NCBI RefSeq assembly: GCF_020171945.1
Contig: NZ_JAIVAP010000027.1
Span: 1 to 58,618, forward strand
Reading direction: 5' to 3'
DNA: 58,618 nucleotides
Source of the DNA: Bacillus infantis
Lineage (GTDB): Bacteria > Bacillota > Bacilli > Bacillales > Cytobacillaceae
Made by a program: the position numbers and the translations under genes. The notes beneath the pieces are model-generated. The model searched no databases, was not told where the DNA came from, and worked only from the letters and a program-made list of their open reading frames with translations. Below, piece by piece: positions 51,470 to 58,618 of this stretch. How positions within the stretch are numbered: the stretch's first letter is position 1; each line of letters opens with the position of its first letter.

Positions 51470-52306
51470 TTACTTTTTCGTATATAATCTTTCTTTGCCA
51501 TCAAACTCCTCATAATTCTCCTTTGAACGTCCGATTCTCAGGGTTTCTTTATTACCAAGCCCCAGGAACCCGCCATCAGAAAGGCTCTCATGAAACAGAT
51601 CAAGTACATCCTGCTGCAGGTGAGGCGTAAAATAAATCATTACGTTTCTGCAGATGATCACGTGGAACTCGTTGAAGGAGCCGTCAGTCACGAGATTATG
51701 CTGGGCAAAGATTACATTTTTCACCAGATCACGATGAAAATAGGCATTGAATTCGTCAGTTGAATAATATTCCGAGAAAGCTCTTTTTCCTCCCGCCTGA
51801 ATGTAATTCCTGGTGTAAGTCTGCATCCTTGCAAGGGAGAATGTCCCGCTCTCTGCCCGTTTCAAAACATTTTCATTTATATCGGTTGCATAAATCCTGG
51901 TCTTATTGCCAAGTCCCTCTTCTTCCATCAAAATTGCCATCGAATATGCTTCTTCCCCTGTAGCACAGCCTGCATGCCAAATCCGGATTTCCGGGAGTCT
52001 CCTGAGATGGGGTACAACCTTCTCACGAAATGCTTTAAAAAAAGAGGGATCCCGGAACATTTCTGTCACACTGATCGATAAGTCGTCCAATATCTTATTA
52101 ATGAAACCTGGATAGTGCAGGATTTTCTCTGTAAGCCTGCTGATTGTCGGAATCTGCTCCAGTCTCATCCTGTGCTGTATCCTTCTTTCCACAGAGGAGC
52201 GCATATATTGGCGGTAATCATACCCGGAAATCAGATAGACAGCCTCAAGAAGCAGATCCATCTCAATTTTTTCCCGTTCATCCGCCTTAAGCACATCCTT
52301 TTTCAC
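51470..52306 (-). CDS. rsbM: CheR-type protein methyltransferase (RsbM-like)
   Basis: A 278-residue methyltransferase with an N-terminal helical CheR domain and the SAM-binding motif RIWHAGCATGEEAYSMAILM, then IYATDIN and a catalytic-side IICRNVMIYF. In B. cereus the RsbM methyltransferase methylates the hybrid kinase RsbK and lowers SigB activity. Gene order kinase-methyltransferase on one strand (19 bp apart) and convergent phosphatase fits this role better than chemotaxis, as no cheB or receptor is attached. Confidence 0.88.
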   Translation of the reverse strand: MKKDVLKADEREKIEMDLLLEAVYLISGYDYRQYMRSSVERRIQHRMRLEQIPTISRLTEKILHYPGFINKILDDLSISVTEMFRDPSFFKAFREKVVPHLRRLPEIRIWHAGCATGEEAYSMAILMEEEGLGNKTRIYATDINENVLKRAESGTFSLARMQTYTRNYIQAGGKRAFSEYYSTDEFNAYFHRDLVKNVIFAQHNLVTDGSFNEFHVIICRNVMIYFTPHLQQDVLDLFHESLSDGGFLGLGNKETLRIGRSKENYEEFDGKERLYTKK

Positions 52307-52325
52307 ACATATGCCCCTTTCCCAT

Positions 52326-55127
52326 TTACTTTGAAGCCTTTGTCAGCCATACCCTCATAACGGACAGGAGCTGATCAAGCTTCAGAGGCTTGCTGATATA
52401 ATCGGATGCACCTGCATCCAGACATTTCTGCTTGTCCCCTTTCATCGCTTTCGCTGTCAATGCAATGATCGGCATTTGTTGAAGTCCATCCATTGACCTC
52501 AGTCGCTGCATTGTTTCATAGCCGTCCATAACAGGCATCATGATGTCCATCAGAATAATGTCAAAATCTTTTCTCTGCTGGATCATTTCAAGGCATTCAA
52601 GCCCGTTCTGCACCGTGGTAACTTCCATTGCCTCAGCTTTAAGCGCCTTTTCAAGCGCATAGATATTACGGTTGTCGTCATCACATATTAGCACAGATTT
52701 ATTTTTAAAGATATGGCGGATTTCCTTTGAAACTCCTGCAGGGACTTCTGGTTCCTCTGAACCAGTTTCCGGAATTGTTTCTTCTGTTTCAGCCGCAGCG
52801 GCTATTTCAAGCTGTGCTGCTGTAGTATGCCTTTCTTCCTCGAGACCATCAGGAAGGCTTGGTATGAACAGGGTAAAAGTACTTCCCTTCCCTTCCTCGC
52901 TATTCACGAAGATCCAGCCTCCCAAAAGCTTTGCAAACTCCCGGCATATGGAAAGGCCAAGCCCCGTTCCTCCGTATTTCCTGACAGATGCACCATCACC
53001 TTGCTGGAATGCTTCAAAGATGATGGATTGCTTGCTTTCAGGTATGCCTATTCCTGTATCGGCTACTTTTATCTCTGTCCAAAAATCTGCTTTTGCATTT
53101 AATGGCAGGTTTTTCGTCTTTTCCGGATCAGCAAGATTTACCTCGATTGAAACAGAGCCCTTCTCTGTGAATTTAAAGCTGTTTGAAAGAAGGTTTTTGA
53201 TGATCTGCTGGAATCTTTGCTGATCTGTATACATGATTCCAGGGAGGTCTTCAGCAATCGAAATATTAAAGTCCAGGTTCTTCTTTTGTGCAAGATGGCT
53301 GAAATTATATTCCAGATATGAAGGCAATTCACTCAGATTCATCTCTTCAAAAAGCATATCCAGCTTTCCTGCCTCAATTTTAGACAAGTCAAGGATGTCA
53401 TTAATGAGGGAAAGCAAATCTTTTCCTGAGGAATGGATTACTTTGGCTACTTCCTTCTGTTCCTCCGGTATTTCCTCACCCTGCCCCTCTGACAGCATTT
53501 CTGACAATAGCAGGATGCTGTTCAGCGGTGTCCTAAGCTCGTGCGACATATTGGCCAGGAATTCAGATTTATATTTTGAACTTAACAAGAGCTGTTCTGC
53601 TTTTTCTTCAATGTCCTTATTCGCCTGCTGAAGATCACGGGATTTTTGTTCTGCATCCCTTGTTCTTTCTTCGAGCTGTTCATTGATCATCCTAAGCTCT
53701 TCCGATTGCGACTGAAGCTCTTCTGACTGGACCTGAAGTTCCTCAGATTGGGTTTGAAGCTCTTCTGACTGTACTTGAAGCTCTTCTGTCATCATCTGGG
53801 ATTCTTTTAGCAGCCGCTCGATTTCCATTCTGCCAAGGACACTGTTGACTGTAATACCGAGCGTATCCAGCAGCTGTGTCAGAAGCTTTTCTTCAAGAGC
53901 GGTGAATTCCCTGATGGAAGCAAACTCTACCACTGCAGTGACATTCCCTTCAAACAGAACCGGAGCAATCAGTATGCTCTTAGGCTTTACTTCTCCGAGT
54001 CCGGAACTGATAAGAGAATAGTCTTCAGGAATCTCCTTCAGCACCCTTGTCCGCTTATCCAGGGCTGCCTGGCCGATAAGGCCTTCGCCAAGGTAGAACT
54101 CTTCCCTGCCAGCTTCTTTTCCATCTCCAGCATAGCTTGCCTGCCTAAGAAACCTCATGTCCCTGCCTTCGCCAGTGCGCAAATAAAATGCGCCGGCAGA
54201 AGCATCCAGAATAATAGCAGCTTCTGCAATGAATTTTTCGCCCAGCGTCTTGATATCCGTTATATCCTGGTACATCGTGGCAATTTCAGCTATATTCGTC
54301 TGCAGCCAGTTTTGTTCAGAAATATGCTTTGTATAATCTTTTTCTTTTAAACTGTAATCTTCCAGCGAAGCAGCCATACCGTTGAATGCAAGGCCGATTT
54401 CGCCTATTTCATCCTTTGTATCAATTTCTACCCTCGGAAGGGAAGACAGATCGGCATAATTTACCCGGGATATGACACCGATTATCTTTTTTAGGCTCAG
54501 GGAAGTGCTCCTAATCACCCAGAAAGCCGCTGCCACGACAGCTGCCAGACAAAGGATTGACCCTGCGATAATGCTGATAATCATTTGATCATATGTATCA
54601 CGGGACTGCTCTACGGCAGCACCCATCAGGCTTTCCTGAAAGGCACTAAAGTCTGACAAGTCTTTACTCAGGCTGTCCCTCTGCTCCTGCCGGCTTTCCA
54701 TAAGACTCTGCACTTCTGCCGCAGGTGCATCACCATTCAGCGCTCTTAAGAGATCATCCTCTGTGTTGATCAAGGAAGAGTATTCAATCTGTATCTGCAT
54801 CAGGAGATCCCGCGACTCTTCGCGGTTAAGACGGTCCTCCAGATAGGAAATTCCCTGAAGAATCATGTTTCTGTTTTCCTCAATTCTTTCTTTGCTTTCT
54901 GCATCTGCATCAGTTTCACTGTTAATCAGCTGCAGGACCACCTGGTCTGCCTGGGTGAATCCCTGCCTGATTTCACCTGCGGTTTTGACTTTTTCATATC
55001 TGTCTTCAGTGATTTCTCTAAGATTGCTTCTCATCCCATTCATAAAGAAGACAGTCAAGAACAGGATAGCTGCCACAAACAGCATAATGATACCGAAACC
55101 CAGGAACTGTTTCTTTCTAAAACTCAT
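52326..55127 (-). CDS. rsbK: Hybrid sensor histidine kinase (RsbK-like)
   Basis: Large membrane kinase of 933 residues: TM1 (9-30), extracellular four-helix/CHASE3-like sensor (31-180), TM2 (183-205), HAMP (206-260), GAF (about 290-435), a heptad coiled coil with four repeats of [VTS]QSEEL[QR] (451-479), HisKA with phospho-His529 (ANMSHELRTPLN), HATPase_c (about 640-757; VADTGIGIPES, GTGLGLSI), an acidic linker and a C-terminal receiver with phospho-Asp861. The architecture matches RsbK of B. cereus, which senses stress, is methylated by RsbM and drives RsbY. The Glu/Gln-rich coiled coil is a plausible methylation zone. Confidence 0.9.
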   Translation of the reverse strand: MSFRKKQFLGFGIIMLFVAAILFLTVFFMNGMRSNLREITEDRYEKVKTAGEIRQGFTQADQVVLQLINSETDADAESKERIEENRNMILQGISYLEDRLNREESRDLLMQIQIEYSSLINTEDDLLRALNGDAPAAEVQSLMESRQEQRDSLSKDLSDFSAFQESLMGAAVEQSRDTYDQMIISIIAGSILCLAAVVAAAFWVIRSTSLSLKKIIGVISRVNYADLSSLPRVEIDTKDEIGEIGLAFNGMAASLEDYSLKEKDYTKHISEQNWLQTNIAEIATMYQDITDIKTLGEKFIAEAAIILDASAGAFYLRTGEGRDMRFLRQASYAGDGKEAGREEFYLGEGLIGQAALDKRTRVLKEIPEDYSLISSGLGEVKPKSILIAPVLFEGNVTAVVEFASIREFTALEEKLLTQLLDTLGITVNSVLGRMEIERLLKESQMMTEELQVQSEELQTQSEELQVQSEELQSQSEELRMINEQLEERTRDAEQKSRDLQQANKDIEEKAEQLLLSSKYKSEFLANMSHELRTPLNSILLLSEMLSEGQGEEIPEEQKEVAKVIHSSGKDLLSLINDILDLSKIEAGKLDMLFEEMNLSELPSYLEYNFSHLAQKKNLDFNISIAEDLPGIMYTDQQRFQQIIKNLLSNSFKFTEKGSVSIEVNLADPEKTKNLPLNAKADFWTEIKVADTGIGIPESKQSIIFEAFQQGDGASVRKYGGTGLGLSICREFAKLLGGWIFVNSEEGKGSTFTLFIPSLPDGLEEERHTTAAQLEIAAAAETEETIPETGSEEPEVPAGVSKEIRHIFKNKSVLICDDDNRNIYALEKALKAEAMEVTTVQNGLECLEMIQQRKDFDIILMDIMMPVMDGYETMQRLRSMDGLQQMPIIALTAKAMKGDKQKCLDAGASDYISKPLKLDQLLSVMRVWLTKASK

Positions 55128-55249
55128 GATTTCCCTCCCACATCAGCACTGGCTGCCTAATAATAGAAAAGCGGACAGAATCCGACCTCTTTTTATACCC
55201 TTTCTTTTGTATCCTAAACATCTTTTTTTAAAAAAACAAATAAAAAATA

Positions 55250-55267
55250 CCGCTCACTTCTGAGCGG
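55250..55267 (-). terminator. Terminator of sspH
   Basis: Minus strand CCGCTCA-GAAG-TGAGCGG followed by TATTTTTTA, 8 bp after the sspH stop. Confidence 0.85.
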
Positions 55268-55275
55268 CATCCAAC

Positions 55276-55455
55276 TTATTTTTCCATCAATTCTCCAATT
55301 TCGACAGTCGACCTTTCTTCAAGCGGACCTCTCAAATGGACTGTTGCTGTACGGCCATCTTCATTGAGGCTATCGATCCATACTGACGCACCATTATAAG
55401 TAACCTCTATGTCCGCAGATGAAGAAAGGATCTGTTTAACCCGGTTTGCGTTCAA
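55276..55455 (-). CDS. sspH: Small acid-soluble spore protein, H type
   Basis: A 59-residue forespore protein: NANRVKQILSSSADIEVTYNGASVWID matches the SspH family core (R-x-x-x-I-x-x-S-x-x-x-x-V-T-Y-N-G-x-x-V-x-I), and the length is exactly that of known SspH. The start is TTG at 55453-55455, six nt after GGAGGGG; reading from the TTG at 55470 would place the ribosome site inside the gene. A SigF/SigG-like promoter lies upstream. It is expected to be made in the forespore and packed into the spore core. Confirms a spore-forming host. Confidence 0.88.
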   Translation of the reverse strand: MNANRVKQILSSSADIEVTYNGASVWIDSLNEDGRTATVHLRGPLEERSTVEIGELMEK

Positions 55456-55487
55456 AGCCAACCCCTCCAAAATAAGTTTTGTCGATT

Positions 55488-55516
55488 TAGCATTCGCAGC
55501 TGGAAGAAATTTATTC
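55488..55516 (-). promoter_or_regulatory. Forespore (SigF/SigG-like) promoter of sspH
   Basis: Minus strand GAATA (55512-55516), 17-nt spacer and AATGCTA (55488-55494), close to the SigG pattern GNATR / CATNNTA with one mismatch. It starts just after the mgtE stop codon. Confidence 0.55.
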
Positions 55517-55521
55517 GCTAT

Positions 55522-56868
55522 TCACATCAGCTTTGAAATAAAGGCAGTTGCAATCCCGAAATATACGAATAGCGAGATAATATCATTCAAGGTGGTAATC
55601 AATGGTCCTGATGCAACTGCCGGGTCAATATTCAGCTTATAGAGGACAAGCGGCACTATTGTCCCTGCAAGAGTGCCTATAATCAAGGTAATAATCAGAG
55701 AGCTTCCGACCACCAGGCCTAAAATCGCATTACCCTGCCAGATGTATGCAATCACCGATATGAGGATGCCGCAGGTCACCCCAATAATGATCCCGACAGC
55801 AAGCTCCCTTAGAATCAGCTTTGCTGCAAGCTCCCGGTCGACTTCTCTGCTGATTAGGCCCCTTACAACTACAGCAAGGGATTGTGTTCCTGTATTCCCT
55901 GTCATCCCTGCAATCATCGGCATGAAAAATGCCAGTGCAACCACCTTGGAAATCGTCTCTTCAAAGCTGCTGATGATTGTTCCTGAAACAAGCCCGATAA
56001 ATAGCAGCAAAATCAGCCATGGGAGCCTCCGGTAGGCAGCCACAAATGCTTTTGTATCAAAATCAATCGACTTTCCGGAAGCTGAGAGCTTTTCGATATC
56101 TTCTGTGGCTTCCCTAATGACCACGTCAATAATATCATCTACCGTTATGATGCCAACCAGACGATCATTTTCTTCTACTACAGGCAATGCCAGGAAATCA
56201 TAGCGTTCAATCAGCATAGCTGCTTCTTCCTGGTCTGTTTCCGCCTGTACAGAAATCACCCTGCTGAACATAATATCTTTAATCTGTTCATGAGGCTCTG
56301 CAAGAATCAGATCTCTGTAAGAAACAACTCCTGTTAAACGTTTGTCTCCATCTATCACATATAAGTAGTTGATTGTTTCCGAAAATACGGCAAATGATTT
56401 CATCTTGGCAACCGTTTCGCTGACAGTATAGCTTTCAGGTATCCACACAAACCGGTTCGTCATAATCCTGCCCGCTGTTTCAGGCGGGTAATTCATGATG
56501 CTCTGGACAATCCGGGATTCCTCCTGCTTCATCCCGGCCAGGAGTTCTTCTATCCTTTCAGGTGAGAGGCCTTCTAAAAGCAAGGCCAAATCGTCATTAT
56601 CCATCAGATCCATGACCTGACCCGATTTTTCAACACCAAGTTTTACTAAAACCCCGTACTGTTCGTCCCTTTCAAGCTCTTCAAGCAGATCTGCAATCTG
56701 TTCGGGATCAAGCAGAAGGATGAATCGCGACCGATGCTTCTCCGGAAGCTCCTCATACAGCCTGGCAATATCATAAGGCTGCAATTCCGAAATCATTCCC
56801 TGGAATTGCTGTTTATCAGCTTCTTTAAGTTGTTTAATCAGTTTGACCAAATATTGTTCTTCAATCAT
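55522..56868 (-). CDS. mgtE: Magnesium transporter MgtE
   Basis: Mg2+-gated magnesium channel of 448 residues: N-terminal superhelical MgtE_N domain (about 20-125), two CBS domains (about 130-250; VVSYRDLIL and GIITVDDIIDVV), a connecting helix and five membrane segments with the pore signature GMTGNTGTQSLAVVVRG. Cytosolic Mg2+ bound between MgtE_N and CBS closes the pore. The weak AAAGGGG ribosome site is eleven nt upstream of the ATG. No magnesium riboswitch is visible upstream. Monocistronic, divergent from the LysE-family gene. Confidence 0.95.
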   Translation of the reverse strand: MIEEQYLVKLIKQLKEADKQQFQGMISELQPYDIARLYEELPEKHRSRFILLLDPEQIADLLEELERDEQYGVLVKLGVEKSGQVMDLMDNDDLALLLEGLSPERIEELLAGMKQEESRIVQSIMNYPPETAGRIMTNRFVWIPESYTVSETVAKMKSFAVFSETINYLYVIDGDKRLTGVVSYRDLILAEPHEQIKDIMFSRVISVQAETDQEEAAMLIERYDFLALPVVEENDRLVGIITVDDIIDVVIREATEDIEKLSASGKSIDFDTKAFVAAYRRLPWLILLLFIGLVSGTIISSFEETISKVVALAFFMPMIAGMTGNTGTQSLAVVVRGLISREVDRELAAKLILRELAVGIIIGVTCGILISVIAYIWQGNAILGLVVGSSLIITLIIGTLAGTIVPLVLYKLNIDPAVASGPLITTLNDIISLFVYFGIATAFISKLM

Positions 56869-57016
56869 CTATTATCAGCCCCTTTGCCTTCGCTTCTACT
56901 ATTCCCCATTTCTGTTTTCGCAAAGCCGGCAGCAGTTTATAACCATTTTTCTGTCGTACAAACCTAAGATGCTGAATAGAATTGTACAAGCAGCAAATGA
57001 AAAGGAGTTGTTTTAT

Positions 57017-57640
57017 TTGAGCATATTCTTAAGCTATATCTTTCTAGGGCTTTCCCTTGCAGCTCCTATTGGCCCCATAAATGCAGCACAGCTGGACAAG
57101 GGCATAAAAAACGGCTTTTTCCATGCCTGGCTTGTCGGATTGGGAGCTATGATAGCAGATGGAGTATATATGATTGCCGTCTACATGGGGGTAGTGAATT
57201 TTTTGGAGTTTCCCTTTGTAAAGTCATTTTTATGGCTTTTTGGTTTTTTTGTGCTCGTTTATACGGGAATTGAAAGCCTTTTAACAGCAGGGAAGGTAGT
57301 ATCAAATGACCGCCTTAAAGATGAATCGGCAGCAAAATCCTTTATTTCCGGCTTTCTTATGTCCATCTCCAATCCCCTGACAATTCTTTTCTGGCTTGGC
57401 ATATATGGCTCTGTATTGGCGAAAACAGCCGCAGAATATGATAAAAGCCAAATTTTAATATACAGCTGTGCAATCTTTATAGGTCTGCTGTTATGGGATT
57501 TGACGATGGCAGCGGTAGCAAGCAGTTTCAGAAGATTCATGACCGGCAGGATACTCGCACTCATTTCAATCTTATCAGGGCTCTCCCTTATTGGGTTTGG
57601 ACTATATTTCGGGTATGAGGCATATAAGCTGTTTTTCTAA
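57017..57640 (+). CDS. LysE/RhtB-family amino acid exporter
   Basis: A 207-residue membrane protein with six segments and the N-terminal family signature LGLSLAAPIGPINAAQLDKG, plus the mid-protein SISNPLTILFWLG. Typical length for LysE/RhtB exporters. Start is TTG at 57017 with AAAGGAG nine nt upstream; the longer open frame starting within mgtE has no support. The exported amino acid or related solute is unknown. No clear terminator follows; TGTTAA-AATCA-TTAACA (57733-57749) is a palindrome without a T-run. Confidence 0.88.
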   Translation: MSIFLSYIFLGLSLAAPIGPINAAQLDKGIKNGFFHAWLVGLGAMIADGVYMIAVYMGVVNFLEFPFVKSFLWLFGFFVLVYTGIESLLTAGKVVSNDRLKDESAAKSFISGFLMSISNPLTILFWLGIYGSVLAKTAAEYDKSQILIYSCAIFIGLLLWDLTMAAVASSFRRFMTGRILALISILSGLSLIGFGLYFGYEAYKLFF

Positions 57641-57792
57641 CAGTACATACGATTCATGCCTGGCTCTTGATAAAATAATGTTAAGGTCGGCCGAAATAGT
57701 TAAAGTTGTGATTGAAGCGGCCGTTCGTGCATTGTTAAAATCATTAACACTGTTCAATCGCCCGCCCGGCCTTCTTTTTCCGGCGATATTGG

Positions 57793-57985
57793 GAAATTAG
57801 CGGATGGGCTCTAGTTGGTTTTGGGCAAATGGTAAATTAGATGCCGAAATTGGTAAATTAAATGGAGTAGTCGGTAAATTAATCAGCCAATTGATTAAAT
57901 AAATCGCCAAGTCGGTAGATTATCCGGCAAAATGATTAAATTCGCAATCAAAGGAGCTGCTTTCCCCATTATTCTAATCAAAAAC
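57793..57985. repeat. ~190-bp interspersed repeat, copy A, with 21-nt periodicity
   Basis: Shares most of its length with copy B 235 bp downstream. The left half contains GGTAAATTA three times at exactly 21-nt intervals (57831, 57852, 57873), then GGTAGATTA. An ATG at 57804 opens a 32-codon frame (to 57902) whose translation is heptads GKLxxxx, but no good ribosome site precedes it. Confidence 0.85.
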
Positions 57986-58029
57986 ACTTCTCTGTTGTCC
58001 ACCCGGCATGCTTTTCCAGCAGTATTAAA

Positions 58030-58220
58030 GAAATTAAGCCGGCTCTAGCTGGTTTTAAGGCTAATGGCAGATTAAATGCCGAAGTTGGTAAATTCAATGG
58101 GGAAGTCGGTAAATTAATCAGCCCATTGATTAAATAAACCGCCAAGTTGGTAGATTATCGGACCAATCGATTAAATTCGCAACCAAACCAGCTGCTCTTC
58201 CCATCATTCTAATCAGAAAC
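58030..58220. repeat. ~190-bp interspersed repeat, copy B
   Basis: Diverged second copy of the element at 57793. The 21-nt spacing of the GGTAAATT-type units is kept and the same reading frame stays open to an identical TAA (58135-58137), though it has no ATG. Substitutions are scattered; no insertion breaks the left half. Confidence 0.83.
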
Positions 58221-58293
58221 CCTGCTCATGCGCCTGCCCCGGCCACTAATTTTCGCACAAGAACCTTTTTCTTATTGGCTTTGTTTAACATTG

Positions 58294-58412
58294 TTGTTGA
58301 TTTTGGGCTCATTTTAGCCAGATATGCTGAAATGCGTTTGGGCTCATTTTAGCCAGATATGCTGAAATGCGTGTGAAACAAAGTTTCACACGAATGAGCC
58401 CAAAATCAACAA
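58294..58412. repeat. Large hairpin enclosing a 35-bp tandem duplication
   Basis: TTGTTGATTTTGGGCTCATT (58294-58313) and its exact complement (58393-58412) form 20-bp arms. Inside lie two perfect copies of a 35-bp unit starting TTTGGGCTCATTTTAGCC (58302-58336, 58337-58371), then a perfect small hairpin GTGTGAAAC-AAA-GTTTCACAC (58371-58391). The left arm overlaps the first unit, so the second unit could also pair with the right arm. Confidence 0.9.
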
Positions 58413-58471
58413 GGTACACTAACACAACCTTCTTATTAAAACTTTCTCCTTTTCTTTATAAAACACAAAAA

Positions 58472-58496
58472 AAGAACAGTCCCTCAGACTGTTCTT
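58472..58496 (-). terminator. Terminator of the rRNA operon
   Basis: Minus strand AAGAACAGTC-TGAGG-GACTGTTCTT followed by TTTTT, seven bp after the 5S rRNA end. Confidence 0.92.
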
Positions 58497-58502
58497 CGTT
58501 TT

Positions 58503-58618
<116 letters not shown>

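Noticed and set aside
57591-57800. A 69-codon frame after the LysE-family gene
   Set aside because: It begins inside the LysE-family gene in another frame and has no ribosome site or recognisable features.
57793-58220. Possible CRISPR or gene for a repetitive protein
   Set aside because: The period is 21 nt without unique spacers; the coding frame is short, lacks a ribosome site and copy B has no ATG, so it is kept as a repeat with the coding idea only as a hypothesis.

Overview
This window looks like a low-to-mid GC chromosome segment of a spore-forming member of the Bacillaceae (Cytobacillus/Mesobacillus-like; genus inferred, not proven). The reasons are strong AGGAGG ribosome sites with frequent TTG/GTG starts, SigA, SigB and forespore-type promoters, T-box and cobalamin riboswitches, an SspH-like spore protein, cre boxes, and a 5S rRNA gene at the right edge. 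I see no prophage, insertion sequence, CRISPR array or obvious recently acquired island. The unusual material is regulatory and repetitive: leader RNAs, shared promoter modules and interspersed repeats.

Layout. 0-5 kb: a YeiH-type exporter and a NitT/TauT (sulfonate-type) ABC transporter, with a 125-bp tandem repeat lodged between the last gene and its terminator, and a second repeat family at 4.6-4.8 kb. 5-12.1 kb: a complete overlapping trpEGDCFBA operon on the minus strand, headed by two tandem tryptophan T-box riboswitches and one SigA promoter. 12.1-19.2 kb: MOSC protein, MFS exporter, chemoreceptor, alpha/beta hydrolase with a coupled small gene, small lipoprotein, DUF2935 protein and a DJ-1/PfpI-like protein. 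19.2-22.9 kb: fruRKA with a CcpA/FruR-type control region. 23-27.5 kb: a small membrane protein, a candidate small RNA, a cobalamin riboswitch, a further structured leader with two DnaA-box-like sites, and nrdAB (class I ribonucleotide reductase).

27.5-38.4 kb: a carbohydrate locus with a YesN/YesM-type two-component system, a GH88/GH105 unsaturated uronyl hydrolase, an ABC sugar importer, a Gfo/Idh/MocA oxidoreductase and a divergent manA. The importer operon and manA promoters share one architecture: CTTAAAAT direct repeats 21 bp apart, then a cre-like box and a -10 at identical distances. 38.4-45.3 kb: hutU-hutI-hutG plus a YjiH-type membrane protein, preceded by a regulator with a degenerate receiver and an AraC domain; hutH is not here. 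45.3-50 kb: FUSC/ArAE membrane protein, tRNA-Leu(CAG), GDSL hydrolase, small proteins and an MFS transporter.

50-55.1 kb: a SigB-activating partner-switch input module like that of Bacillus cereus: RsbY-type receiver/PP2C phosphatase, RsbM-type CheR methyltransferase and RsbK-type hybrid kinase, with a SigB-type promoter in front of rsbY. 55.2-57.6 kb: sspH, mgtE and a LysE-family exporter. 57.6-58.6 kb: gene-free DNA carrying two ~190-bp repeats with 21-nt periodicity, a large hairpin containing a 35-bp tandem duplication, an rrn-type terminator and the 5S rRNA gene of an rRNA operon that lies mostly beyond the right end.

All functional names rest on reading the translated sequences and motifs by eye; no database search was possible.
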